A stretch of DNA of 64,000 nucleotides from Clavibacter michiganensis (GTDB taxonomy: Bacteria; Actinomycetota; Actinomycetes; Actinomycetales; Microbacteriaceae), in contig NZ_MDJZ01000016.1 in the NCBI RefSeq assembly GCF_002151125.1, positions 124,001-188,000 on the forward strand. The letters are read 5' to 3'. How positions within the stretch are numbered: position 1 is the stretch's first letter; every line of letters starts with the position of its first letter. Below the pieces are notes generated by a model that did not search any database, was not told the origin of the DNA, and worked only from the letters and a program-made list of their open reading frames with translations. Made by a program: the position numbers and the translations under genes. This document shows, piece by piece, positions 9,002-16,526 of this stretch.

Positions 9002-9592
9002 ATGCCCCGTCGCGCCCTCCTCGCCACGTCCGCGTTCGCCGTCACCCTCGCCGCCGTCCTCGGCGCCGCCGCGCCCGCGCAGGCGTGCCCGCGCGACCCG
9101 GCGGAGCGGCAGGCGGTCACCGCCGTCGCGTCCGCCGCGCTGGACCGCCTCGAGATCGCCGACGACGTGGCCGCCTCGAAGTACCTGTCGGGCAAGGCCG
9201 TGGCGGATCCCGCGCGCGAGCAGGCCGTCATCGACGCGACCATCGCCGCCGCGAAGGCCGACGGGGTCGACCCGGTCGCCGCCGAGCGCATCATGCGGGC
9301 GCAGATCGAGGCGAGCAAGCAGGTGCAGGACGCGCTCATCGCCCGCTGGCACGCGCACCCCGCGGAGGCGCCGACGACCGCGCCCGACCTCACCACGAGC
9401 GTCCGCCCGCGCATCGACGCGGTGGACGCCCGGCTCGTCCCGGCCATCGGCGAGGCGCACGACGCTCTCGACGACGCGGCGTGCGGCCACCTCGTGAAGG
9501 ACGCCCGCGGCGAGCTCGGCCGGGGCCTCGACGACGCGCACCGCAAGGCCCTCCGCACCGCGCTCGCGACCGTCTGCACGCCGGAGTCCTGA
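9002..9592 (+). CDS. secreted chorismate mutase, AroQ-gamma class
   Basis: A 196-residue exported protein with a Sec signal ending around AAAPAQA (residues 22-28). The mature part aligns with the periplasmic/secreted AroQ-gamma chorismate mutases, for example the Mycobacterium tuberculosis enzyme: DRLEIADDVAASK, DPAREQAVID and QIEASKQVQ. Arg49, Lys60 and Arg72 fall where that family binds chorismate, and Cys161/Cys192 fit its C-terminal disulfide. It would convert chorismate to prephenate outside the cell. The gene stands alone, with no aromatic-pathway neighbours, so a housekeeping role is unlikely. TAGGCT (8956-8961) is a possible -10. Confidence 0.85.
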   Translation: MPRRALLATSAFAVTLAAVLGAAAPAQACPRDPAERQAVTAVASAALDRLEIADDVAASKYLSGKAVADPAREQAVIDATIAAAKADGVDPVAAERIMRAQIEASKQVQDALIARWHAHPAEAPTTAPDLTTSVRPRIDAVDARLVPAIGEAHDALDDAACGHLVKDARGELGRGLDDAHRKALRTALATVCTPES

Positions 9593-9655
9593 CCGGCCCA
9601 ACCGACCCGGTCGGGTCCGCTGCCCCCGATGCGCGGATCCGGCCGACCCAACCGC

Positions 9656-9687
9656 GCGCGCGTCCGTCCTCCTGGACGGACGCGCGC
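9656..9687. terminator. bidirectional hairpin between convergent genes
   Basis: A perfect 13-bp inverted repeat (9656-9668 and 9675-9687) with a 6-base loop lies between the chorismate mutase stop and the stop of the minus-strand FBP gene. It has no U-tract, like the other hairpins in this window. Confidence 0.7.
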
Positions 9688-9722
9688 CGCCGTGCGGGAT
9701 CAGCGCCCGAGCGGGGACCGCG

Positions 9723-10214
9723 TCAGGCGGTCGACGCGATGTCGGACGCGAACGCGGCGACCCGCGTCCGCAGGTCGTCGATGAGCTGCGCGGTCGCCGC
9801 CGCGGGGTCGAAGCCGAGGTAGGGGATCGGGCGCGGCTTCCGCACGTTCGCGCTGCACTCGAAGTCGGTGCAGACGAGCGTGCCGACGGTGTTGCCGTTG
9901 CGGCCCGCGGCGCCCGCCCGGCGCGCGCCGTAGAACACGACGGGGTTCGGCAGGCGCACGTCCTGGCACCAGGTGCACTGGGCGCGGGATCGCGGTGCGG
10001 TGGAGGACTGCTGCAGCAGCACGCCGATCAGCTCGTCGCCGACGGGGACGACGACGACGCCGCGCTGCGGGGCCTTCGGGTCGCGCCAGCCGAGGAAGTC
10101 GAGGCGGTCCCAGGCGAGGTCGGCGAAGCCCTCGGGGAGGCGGACGTCGCGCGCCTCGCGCTGCGAGGCGTTGACGAGGGAGGAGCGGATGGCGGATTCG
10201 GTCAGGGGGAGCAT
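9723..10214 (-). CDS. FBP (EF-G-binding, treble-clef zinc finger) domain protein
   Basis: A 163-residue cytoplasmic protein. Four Cys arranged as Cys80-x2-Cys83 and Cys115-x4-Cys120, with VRKPRPIPYLGFDP after them, match the FBP domain, named for the C-terminal zinc finger of fusidic-acid-resistance type proteins that bind elongation factor G. Stand-alone actinobacterial versions with a leading alpha-helical part (LTESAIRSSLVNASQREA) are common and of uncertain role. The ATG at 10214 is chosen over longer low-complexity Arg/Pro-rich extensions. Confidence 0.75.
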   Translation of the reverse strand: MLPLTESAIRSSLVNASQREARDVRLPEGFADLAWDRLDFLGWRDPKAPQRGVVVVPVGDELIGVLLQQSSTAPRSRAQCTWCQDVRLPNPVVFYGARRAGAAGRNGNTVGTLVCTDFECSANVRKPRPIPYLGFDPAAATAQLIDDLRTRVAAFASDIASTA

Positions 10215-10450
10215 GCGGTGCCCTTCGTGCGGGGTCGCGGCGGTGCCGCGGGAACGGTGTCGGGAGACGGCGGCCGGATCCTCGTGGATCGGCGGCGCGC
10301 CAGGTGGCGGCCGGCCCTCGCGGGCGCGGCGACGGATCCGCTGACTACCTGGTGCCGACGGACGTGCCGCCGACGACCTCCCCACGCCCCGAGGGCGCCG
10401 CGCTGCTCGTGATGCTCACGGGGCAACGGTACCCCGGGTGGGGGAATCGA

Positions 10451-10900
10451 TCACGCGCCGGCGCCGGGCCAGACGTACTCGAGGTCGTCGGGATCCTCCG
10501 GGAACGCCGGCCGGTACAGCTCCGGCGCCTTGGCCAGCAGCTTCGAGCGGTGGGAGAGGTGCAGCTCCGGGCGGCCCCACCACGGCGGCAGCTCGATGCG
10601 GCCCTCCGTGTACGCGACGAGGTCCTCGGGCGCCTCGGCGAGGATCGCGAGCGTCTTCTCGAAGCACGTGTCGGCGAACCCGCGGCGGGTCCACTCGGCG
10701 CAGGTCGCCTCCTGGTACTCCATGAGCGCGGGCCGGTGGCCGCGCCACATGCGCGTGACGGGGTGGCTCTGCCAGCCGTAGCCCGCGACGGTGACCGCCT
10801 TCATCACCTGCAGGGTCTCGACGCGCTGCTTCCCGAGCCGCCTGTCGTCGAGCACGGCCATGCTCGCCGCGAGGTCCGGGTAGGGGAGGAACGTCTGCAC
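10451..10900 (-). CDS. Pyr_excise / MSMEG_6728-like protein
   Basis: A 149-residue protein starting VQTFLPYPD, with the conserved LDDRRLGKQRVE and HPVTRMWRGH segments of the family related to pyrimidine-dimer DNA glycosylase (Pfam Pyr_excise). In T4 endonuclease V the Thr at residue 2 is catalytic; here residues 2-3 are Gln-Thr, so glycosylase activity is not assured. The GTG at 10900 fits the family N-terminus and lies 6 bases after a TTGACT -10-like box; a TTG 12 bases upstream is the alternative. It has no functional neighbours. Confidence 0.65.
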   Translation of the reverse strand: MQTFLPYPDLAASMAVLDDRRLGKQRVETLQVMKAVTVAGYGWQSHPVTRMWRGHRPALMEYQEATCAEWTRRGFADTCFEKTLAILAEAPEDLVAYTEGRIELPPWWGRPELHLSHRSKLLAKAPELYRPAFPEDPDDLEYVWPGAGA

Positions 10901-11047
10901 CCGGCCAGTCAACTCCGGTGGGCGCGAGGCGGCCGGCGCGGCGGCGTCAGCGCGACCAGGCGTACGGCGTGGTGGTCGAGCAGGCGACGAGGCCGGCGCG
11001 CTCGAGGATCGGGCATGGCGGCCCCCGGCGAGGGTCGCGCCGGCCGG

Positions 11048-12643
11048 TCACGACCGGCGGCGCAGCTGCAGCACGCGCGCGGAGGGGCCGCCCGGTACCG
11101 ACCGGACCGTGAGGATCCCGCGGCCGGCCTCCCACTCGGCGTCCCACGCTGCGAGCCGGGTCGGGAAGGCGGTCGTGACGTCGACGCGCCGGCCGACGAG
11201 CGACGGGAACGAGAGGACGGCGGTGCCGGCGTCGTCGCCGCGGTCCCACACGGAGACCACGACGGCGTCGCCGGCGTCGTGCGCGACGGACGCCCAGCGG
11301 TCGTCCGCCGCGGGCAGCCCGAGCGGCCACAGCGGCACCGAGCAGGCGATGCCGTCCCGGAGCGCGTCCGCCGTGCGGGTCGCCTCGGCGACGAGGGCGC
11401 GCTGATCCGGGTGGAGCCTGTCGTCGCCGTCGCCGTCGCCGTCGTCGGCGGTCGGCGCGGGGCGGGTCAGGCGGGTGACGAGGGCGAACGCGGTGAGCTC
11501 CGGCGTCGCGCCGGGCGGCACGGGCGCCGGGGTCGCGGCGCGCTCGGGGAGCGTCGACAGCGGTGCCGCGGCGGCCGTGCCCGCAGCGCGGAGGAGGTCG
11601 ACCGGGGCGGCGTCGGTCCCGTCGGGTGCCGCGGTCGGCGCGTCGTCGAGGTGCGGTCCGCGGAGGGCGCGGCGTCCCCGGGTCAGCGCCGCGGCCGCGT
11701 CCTCGAGGTCGGTGCCGACGGCGACGAGCGACATGGCCGACGAGCGCGAGGCGCCGGGCGCGAGCGCTGCCGCCGACGCGCCGTCCGGCGCCGCGCCGGA
11801 CAGCGTCACGCGGCAGTCGCCGCGGTGCCCGCCGACCTCCCAGCGCCAGGGGGCGTCGGACGCGACCTCCCACAGCCACGTCACCTCCTGCCGCTCCGAC
11901 CGCAGCCCGGCGACGGGCAGCGCCGCCCCGGGCAGCGCCGCCGCGGGCAGCGCCGCTCGGGCCGTCGCCGCGCCCTCCGAGGAGCGGACGACGGATCCGC
12001 GCGGCGGAGAGGCCGCGTACCCCACGGGATCCCCGAGCAGCTCGCGGCTCCGCAGCGGCAGCGTCGACCAGACGGCGCCGGCCCCGGGCGCGACGCGGCC
12101 CTCGACGAGGTCCCAGTCGGCGGCCGGATCCGGCGCGTCGCCCTTGTCGAGCCGCACGCCGAGCGGCGCGGCCCAGCTCGTGATGACGGCGATCGGCACG
12201 GGCCCGCCCGTGCCGTTGCTGACGACGGCGCTGCTGCGGAAGGCGCCGTCGCGGCCGTGCAGCGTGACGGCGGCGCGGATCCCGCGCGGCGTCTCGGACA
12301 CGATCTCGATGGTCGTGCCGTCGGCGGAGACGGAGTGCGCGACGTAGCGCAGCTCGGCGCCGACCGCCGCCGGCACCAGGCGGTCGACGCCGGTCGGACG
12401 GTCGCGGCGGACGGCGAGGACCTCGACGAGCGGCACCGGGTGCGCGAAGTGCGTCTCCACGGATCCGGCGACGAGGCGGGTGAGCGCGACGGGGCCGTCC
12501 GCGGATCGGCGGAACCGGAGCTCGAGCCGGCCGCTGCGCCAGACGAGGTCGTCGCGGCGGCCGTCGGGTGCGGGGCGGCGGGCGGCGCGGCGGGGACGGT
12601 CCACGGGCCGCGACCGCAGCTCGACGAGCGGGGTGGGGGTCAT
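11048..12643 (-). CDS. GH36 alpha-galactosidase homologue lacking the catalytic barrel
   Basis: A 531-residue protein in one uninterrupted frame. Residues about 30-333 match the N-terminal beta-sandwich of GH36 alpha-galactosidases (WLWEVASDAPWRWEVGG, then AAALTRGRRALRGPHLDD). Residues about 376-531 match the end of the barrel and the C-terminal domain (PELTAFALV, HPDQRALVAEA, VPLWPLGLP). The (beta/alpha)8 barrel of roughly 300 residues that should follow the PHxD motif, with both catalytic Asp, is missing and replaced by some 40 Ala/Pro-rich residues. Hydrolysis is therefore unlikely; a binding or sensing role is possible. The ATG has GGAGG 7 bases upstream. Divergent from a LacI gene with shared operators. 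Confidence 0.75.
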   Translation of the reverse strand: MTPTPLVELRSRPVDRPRRAARRPAPDGRRDDLVWRSGRLELRFRRSADGPVALTRLVAGSVETHFAHPVPLVEVLAVRRDRPTGVDRLVPAAVGAELRYVAHSVSADGTTIEIVSETPRGIRAAVTLHGRDGAFRSSAVVSNGTGGPVPIAVITSWAAPLGVRLDKGDAPDPAADWDLVEGRVAPGAGAVWSTLPLRSRELLGDPVGYAASPPRGSVVRSSEGAATARAALPAAALPGAALPVAGLRSERQEVTWLWEVASDAPWRWEVGGHRGDCRVTLSGAAPDGASAAALAPGASRSSAMSLVAVGTDLEDAAAALTRGRRALRGPHLDDAPTAAPDGTDAAPVDLLRAAGTAAAAPLSTLPERAATPAPVPPGATPELTAFALVTRLTRPAPTADDGDGDGDDRLHPDQRALVAEATRTADALRDGIACSVPLWPLGLPAADDRWASVAHDAGDAVVVSVWDRGDDAGTAVLSFPSLVGRRVDVTTAFPTRLAAWDAEWEAGRGILTVRSVPGGPSARVLQLRRRS

Positions 12644-12696
12644 CGTCGTCCTCCGTGTGCCGGGCGGATCCCTCCGCGTTCGCCATCGAACAGACC

Positions 12697-12704
12697 TTGC
12701 GCAA
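12697..12704. promoter_or_regulatory. LacI operator-like palindrome near the GH36-like gene
   Basis: TTGCGCAA, flanked as CTTGCGCAACTC (12696-12707), repeats the core of the perfect palindrome at 12802-12815. It lies 54 bases upstream of the GH36-like start, on the side serving the minus-strand promoter. Two sites about 105 bases apart in one divergent region suggest one LacI regulator controls both genes. Confidence 0.6.
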
Positions 12705-12801
12705 CTCCCGGGGGTCGCGCGCGGTATCCGCACATCATCCCCCGCACGACGGCGGGCGGCAAGGGCGCGGCGGGTCTCGATCCGATGACGACACGTTCCA
12801 G

Positions 12802-12815
12802 GAGTTGCGCAACTC
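12802..12815. promoter_or_regulatory. LacI operator, perfect 14-bp palindrome
   Basis: GAGTTGCGCAACTC is a perfect palindrome with the central CG typical of LacI-family operators. It covers the expected -35 position of the promoter whose -10 is TAGGCT (12834-12839), 7 bases before the LacI ATG at 12847. This fits autorepression. Confidence 0.7.
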
Positions 12816-12846
12816 GTGGGACCGCGGCTCGGCTAGGCTCCGGCTC

Positions 12847-13887
12847 ATGGACAGCACGACCGCCGCACCGCGGCCGACGATGGCGCAGATCGCCGAGCGC
12901 GCCGGCACCACGGTCCCCACCGTCTCGAAGGTGCTCAACGGCGGCACCGACGTCTCCGAGGCGACCCGGTCGCGCGTGATGGCGGCGGCGCACGCGCTCG
13001 ACTACCGGCGGAGGCCGCGGGCGCGACCGACCGACCGGGATCCCCGGGCCGCCGGCGTCGTCGACGTCGTGGTGGGGCACATCGAGGGCAGCTGGGTCGG
13101 CCCGGTGCTCCGGGCGATCGAGGAGGAGGCGTCCGCGGCGGGCGTCGACCTCGTGCTCGCACGCGCCCGCCCGGACGGCGCGTGGATCAGCCGGCTCCTC
13201 CGCCGCCCGTCGCTCGGCGCGATCCTCGTGCTCGTCGACGCCGCCCCCGCCAGCCTGCACACGCTCACCTCGGCCGGCATCCCCGTGGTCGCGATCGACC
13301 CGAGCTCCCGCCCGCCCGCGGAGGTGGCGAGCGTCGGGGCCACGAACTGGGACGGCGGGCGCATCGCCGCCGAGCTGCTCATCGCCGCGGGGCACACGCG
13401 GATCGGCGTCATTGGCGGCGTGACGGCGCACCTCTTCGGCAGCGCGCGCATCGACGGCCTGACGACGGCCCTGCGCGCGGCCGGCATCCACGTGCCCGAT
13501 GACCGCATCGCCTTCTGCGACTGGGACCGCGAGCGCGCCCGCGCGGCCGCGGGCGCCATGCTCGCCCGGCCCGACCGGCCGACCGCGTTCTTCGCCTGCT
13601 CCGACGTGATGGGCCTCGGCGTCTACGAGGCGGCGGACGACGCGGGGCTGAGGATCCCGGACGACCTCAGCGTCGTCGGCTTCGACGGCGTGCAGGAGTC
13701 GGCGTGGGCGATGCCGCCCATGACCACCGTGCGCCAGCCCATCGCGGAGATGGGCGCCACGGCGTTCCACATGCTGCAGCAGGCGGATCGCGCCGGGCGG
13801 CCGCGGGCGGGCGGCACGCCGGGCACGCGCATGGAGCTCGAGACCGAGCTGGTGATGCGCGGATCCGTGGCGGCGCCCCGGGCCTGA
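12847..13887 (+). CDS. LacI family transcriptional regulator (first)
   Basis: A 346-residue repressor. The LacI helix-turn-helix spans residues about 9-58 (TMAQIAERAGTTVPTVSKVLNG plus hinge region), followed by a periplasmic-binding-protein-like effector domain (GVVDVVVGHIEGSWV, AFFACSDVMGLGVYEAADD, DLSVVGFDGVQES, TTVRQPIAEMG). The start lies 7 bases after TAGGCT. It probably binds the TTGCGCAA sites at 12697 and 12802, controlling itself and the divergent GH36-like gene; the inducer is presumably a galactoside-type sugar. Confidence 0.92.
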   Translation: MDSTTAAPRPTMAQIAERAGTTVPTVSKVLNGGTDVSEATRSRVMAAAHALDYRRRPRARPTDRDPRAAGVVDVVVGHIEGSWVGPVLRAIEEEASAAGVDLVLARARPDGAWISRLLRRPSLGAILVLVDAAPASLHTLTSAGIPVVAIDPSSRPPAEVASVGATNWDGGRIAAELLIAAGHTRIGVIGGVTAHLFGSARIDGLTTALRAAGIHVPDDRIAFCDWDRERARAAAGAMLARPDRPTAFFACSDVMGLGVYEAADDAGLRIPDDLSVVGFDGVQESAWAMPPMTTVRQPIAEMGATAFHMLQQADRAGRPRAGGTPGTRMELETELVMRGSVAAPRA

Positions 13888-13949
13888 CGCGGCCCGGAGG
13901 GGTCCGCGCGAGATCGATCTCGCACCTCGATGACCTGCGGCCGCGTCAG
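13884..13949. terminator. nested hairpin between convergent LacI genes, with a 16-bp palindrome at its apex
   Basis: An 11-bp perfect inverted repeat (13884-13894 with 13939-13949) brackets a second, perfect 16-bp palindrome GCGAGATCGATCTCGC (13908-13923). The outer arms begin in the first LacI stop codon and end 4 bases before the second LacI stop, so the structure probably terminates both transcripts. The inner palindrome matches the GAGATCGATCTC operator seen at 21390-21401. Confidence 0.55.
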
Positions 13950-13953
13950 CCGC

Positions 13954-14955
13954 TCACGCCGACTCGCGCTGGACGAGGCTCGTCGCGAGCACCGGCTGCC
14001 GGTCGACCTCGCGGCCCTCGATGGTCGCGATCACCGTCTCGGCGGCCACGCGCCCCATCTCCTCGAGGGGCTGGCGCACGGTGGTGAGCGGCGGATCCGA
14101 GGTGGTCGCGATGATCACGTCGTCGAAGCCGATGACGGAGACGTCGGTCGGCACGCGCCGCCCCGAGGCCTGCAGCATGCGGATCGCGCCGGCGGCCATG
14201 AGGTCGGAGGATGCGAAGACGCCGTCGATCGAGGGGTGCCGCTGGAGCAGCCGGGCCATTGCGGCCGCGCCGCTCTCGAGCGTGAACTCGGCGTGCACGA
14301 TGGCGCCGTGGTCGACGCCCTGCGCGGTGAGCTCGTCGCGCCAGCCGCGGATCCGGTCGCGCGCGGGCTCCATGTCGTGCGGCCCCGCGATGATCCCGAG
14401 CTGCCGCCTCCCGGCGTCGACCAGCGCGCGCGCCGCGAGCCGCCCGCCCCCGTGGTTGTCGGAGTCGACGATGATCGCGTCGTCCGCGAGGTCGCCGCGC
14501 GGGCGCCCCACCCAGGCCACGGGCACGGGGGAGTCGGCGAGCGTCTGGGCGAGGTGCGTGATCTCGTGCTGCAGGATCACGATGGCGCCGTCCACCGCGC
14601 GCGAGCGGAGGAACCGGGGGATGCGGTCCGCGTCGTCCTGGTCGGCGGGCAGCAGCACGGGTTGGATCTCCGCCGCGTGCAGCCCCTTCGCCGCGCCCTT
14701 GAGCACGGACGTGAAGAACGTGCCGGTGAGGCTGTCGAGCTCGTTGAACGCGATGATCAGCGCGATCGCCCCCGACCGGCCCCCGCGGAGCATGCGGGCC
14801 GCGCTGTTCGCCTCGTAGCCGAGCTGCTTCGCCGCGTGCTCGACGGACGCGGCCATCCGCGCGTCGACCCGGGTGCCGCCCGAGAGCACGCGCGCGGCCG
14901 TGGCACGGGAGACGCCGGCCGCCTTCGCGACGTCGACCAGGGTCGGCCGGGTCAT
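13954..14955 (-). CDS. LacI family transcriptional regulator (second), probable arabinose-glycan repressor
   Basis: A 333-residue repressor. The HTH TLVDVAKAAGVSRATAARVLSGG at residues 5-27 is followed by the hinge AARMLRGGRSG and a sugar-binding core with GVFASSDLMAAGAIRML, DVSVIGFDDVI and TTVRQPLEEMGR. It is divergent from the sugar ABC importer at 15187. GAGATCGATCTC-type palindromes occur in its own promoter, after the importer promoter and before the GH51 gene, so it likely represses all three. Its start overlaps the stop of an 8-codon leader ORF. Confidence 0.93.
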   Translation of the reverse strand: MTRPTLVDVAKAAGVSRATAARVLSGGTRVDARMAASVEHAAKQLGYEANSAARMLRGGRSGAIALIIAFNELDSLTGTFFTSVLKGAAKGLHAAEIQPVLLPADQDDADRIPRFLRSRAVDGAIVILQHEITHLAQTLADSPVPVAWVGRPRGDLADDAIIVDSDNHGGGRLAARALVDAGRRQLGIIAGPHDMEPARDRIRGWRDELTAQGVDHGAIVHAEFTLESGAAAMARLLQRHPSIDGVFASSDLMAAGAIRMLQASGRRVPTDVSVIGFDDVIIATTSDPPLTTVRQPLEEMGRVAAETVIATIEGREVDRQPVLATSLVQRESA

Positions 14956-14978
14956 CGGGCGCTCGCCCTCGTCTGCAT
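14952..14978 (-). CDS. 8-residue leader peptide overlapping the second LacI start
   Basis: ATG 14978 has a strong GGGAGGAG ribosome site (14983-14990) and encodes MQTRASAR. Its TGA overlaps the LacI ATG (ATGA), in a different frame. The LacI start itself has no good ribosome site, so repressor translation probably depends on reinitiation after this peptide. Confidence 0.5.
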   Translation of the reverse strand: MQTRASAR

Positions 14979-15034
14979 GGATCTCCTCCCGGGCGGGCGC
15001 CGTCTCGGTCGCGAAGCCTCCCTGATCCTAGGCG

Positions 15035-15046
15035 GAGATCGATGTC
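15035..15046. promoter_or_regulatory. imperfect LacI operator in the regulator's own promoter
   Basis: GAGATCGATGTC matches the consensus palindrome except near one end. It lies just upstream of a minus-strand TAGGAT (15025-15030), between the -10 and the expected -35 of the second LacI gene, as expected for autoregulation. Confidence 0.5.
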
Positions 15047-15077
15047 TGACGCCGCGGTCCCGGTTGCGCATCGTCGC

Positions 15078-15127
15078 TTGCACCACGCTGGCCCGCGAGC
15101 TACGGTGACGCCAAGAGATCGTTCTCT
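15078..15127 (+). promoter_or_regulatory. importer promoter with downstream LacI operator
   Basis: TTGCAC (15078-15083) and TACGGT (15101-15106) form a -35/-10 pair with a 17-base spacer. The operator variant AGAGATCGTTCTCT (15114-15127, 12 of 14 symmetric) begins at the expected transcription start. A repressor here would block the importer operon, whose first start codon is at 15187. Confidence 0.6.
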
Positions 15128-15186
15128 CGGCCGGAGCGCTGACGCTCCGAGCACGCCGCACGGATCCCCGACGAAGAGGAAACATC

Positions 15187-16458
15187 GTGAGAAGAAGCTT
15201 GACGGCCGTGGCCGCCGCAGCAGCAGTCGCCGTCGCCCTGACCGGATGCTCCTCCGGCGGAGGGGGCGGCGCATCGGACGACCCGAACGCGGAGGCGTCC
15301 TTCTGGTCCTTCACGGGCATCGCCGCCAAGGACGGCGTCGCCGAGTACCAGGAGAAGAAGCCGGACGCGAAGATCAAGCTGACCGAGGTCGGCTCCACCA
15401 CCGAGACGGCCACCGCGCTCACCGCGGCGCTGGCCGGCGGCAAGGTCCCCGACCTCGTCATGATCCAGAACGACGACCTGCCCCAGTTCGTCGAGAACAG
15501 CGGGAACTTCCTCGACCTCCGCACGCTCGGCGGCGATGACATCGCGGACGACTACCTGCCGTGGGCCGCGTCCGCCGCCACCGCGGAGGACGGCTCGGTC
15601 GTCGGGATCCCGACGGACGTCGGCGGCCTCGGCTTCGCGTACCGCGCCGACCTGTTCGAGCAGGCCGGCCTGCCCACCGAGCCCGACGAGGTCGCGGCCA
15701 TGTGGAAGGACTGGCCGTCGTTCATCGCGATGGGCGAGCAGTACACGGAGGCGACGGGCAAGCCGTTCGTCGACAACATCGAGACGAGCATCTTCTTCGC
15801 CACCGTCAACCAGGTGAGCGAGAAGTACTACTCGGAGGACGGCGAGCTCGTCTACGACACGAACCCGCAGGTGGAGGACGCGTTCCAGGTCGCCGTCGAC
15901 GCGCACGACGCCGGCATCAGCGCCGGCATCGCCGCGTTCTCGTCCGGCTGGGCGCCGGGTCGCGCCAACGGCGCGTTCGCCGTCACCGTCGCCCCGTCGT
16001 GGATCCTCAAGGGCATCAAGACGGACGCCCCCGACACCGCGGGGAACTGGCGCGTCGCGAGCGTCCCCGGCGTGGGCGGCAACTGGGGCGGCAGCGTCAT
16101 CGCCATCCCGGCGCGGGCCGAGAACCCGCAGGCGGCCTGGCAGTACATCGAGACGATGATGTCCAGCGAGGCCCAGCAGGAGCACTTCACGCGGTCCGGC
16201 ACCTTCCCGGCCGCGGCGGACGCGGTCGAGAGCGCGGACGTGCTGGCCTACCAGGACGACTTCTACGGCGACTCGAAGATCGGCGAGGTCATGTCGGAGT
16301 CGGTCACGCAGTTCCCGTCCTTCTACAACGGGCCCGACACGACGCCCATCAACGCGGCCTTCCTCAACACGCTCGTCGAGCTGGAGGCGGGCAACGTCTC
16401 CTCCGGCGGGGCGTGGTCCGAGGCGCTCTCGACGGCCAAGACGGCCATCGGCGGCTGA
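15187..16458 (+). CDS. sugar ABC importer substrate-binding lipoprotein
   Basis: A 423-residue extracellular-solute-binding protein of the carbohydrate (CUT1) type. The signal ends in a lipobox VALTGC (Cys20) and a Gly/Ser linker. The mature protein has the family pattern ASFWSFTG, TALTAALAGGKVPDLVMI and GGLGFAYRADLFEQAGL. The GTG start has AGAGGAAA upstream. It binds a sugar or oligosaccharide and delivers it to the permeases at 16527 and 17516. No ATPase gene lies in the operon; CUT1 systems often share an MsmK-like ATPase encoded elsewhere. Confidence 0.93.
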   Translation: MRRSLTAVAAAAAVAVALTGCSSGGGGGASDDPNAEASFWSFTGIAAKDGVAEYQEKKPDAKIKLTEVGSTTETATALTAALAGGKVPDLVMIQNDDLPQFVENSGNFLDLRTLGGDDIADDYLPWAASAATAEDGSVVGIPTDVGGLGFAYRADLFEQAGLPTEPDEVAAMWKDWPSFIAMGEQYTEATGKPFVDNIETSIFFATVNQVSEKYYSEDGELVYDTNPQVEDAFQVAVDAHDAGISAGIAAFSSGWAPGRANGAFAVTVAPSWILKGIKTDAPDTAGNWRVASVPGVGGNWGGSVIAIPARAENPQAAWQYIETMMSSEAQQEHFTRSGTFPAAADAVESADVLAYQDDFYGDSKIGEVMSESVTQFPSFYNGPDTTPINAAFLNTLVELEAGNVSSGGAWSEALSTAKTAIGG

Positions 16459-16526
16459 TCCCGTCCCACCCACCCGGGCGGCCCGGCGCGCGATGCCCCG
16501 GGCCGCCCCTCAGACGGAGGTACCCC

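Noticed and set aside
4565-9601. Very long open frame on the minus strand (over 1600 codons)
   Set aside because: It is antisense to well-recognised ABC, kinase, regulator and GH26 genes and encodes only Arg/Ala/Gly/His-rich low-complexity sequence, as expected for the shadow frame of 73% GC genes.
10215-10450. Gap upstream of the FBP gene searched for an RNA gene
   Set aside because: No tRNA-like cloverleaf, riboswitch or strong hairpin is apparent. The frames here are Arg/Pro-rich and have no credible start.
10901-11047. Possible small gene or remnant between the Pyr_excise-like and GH36-like genes
   Set aside because: A minus-strand frame ends in a protein-like ERAGLVACSTTTPYAWSR, but it has no start of its own and is contiguous with the shadow of the GH36-like gene. 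I see nothing supportable in this gap.
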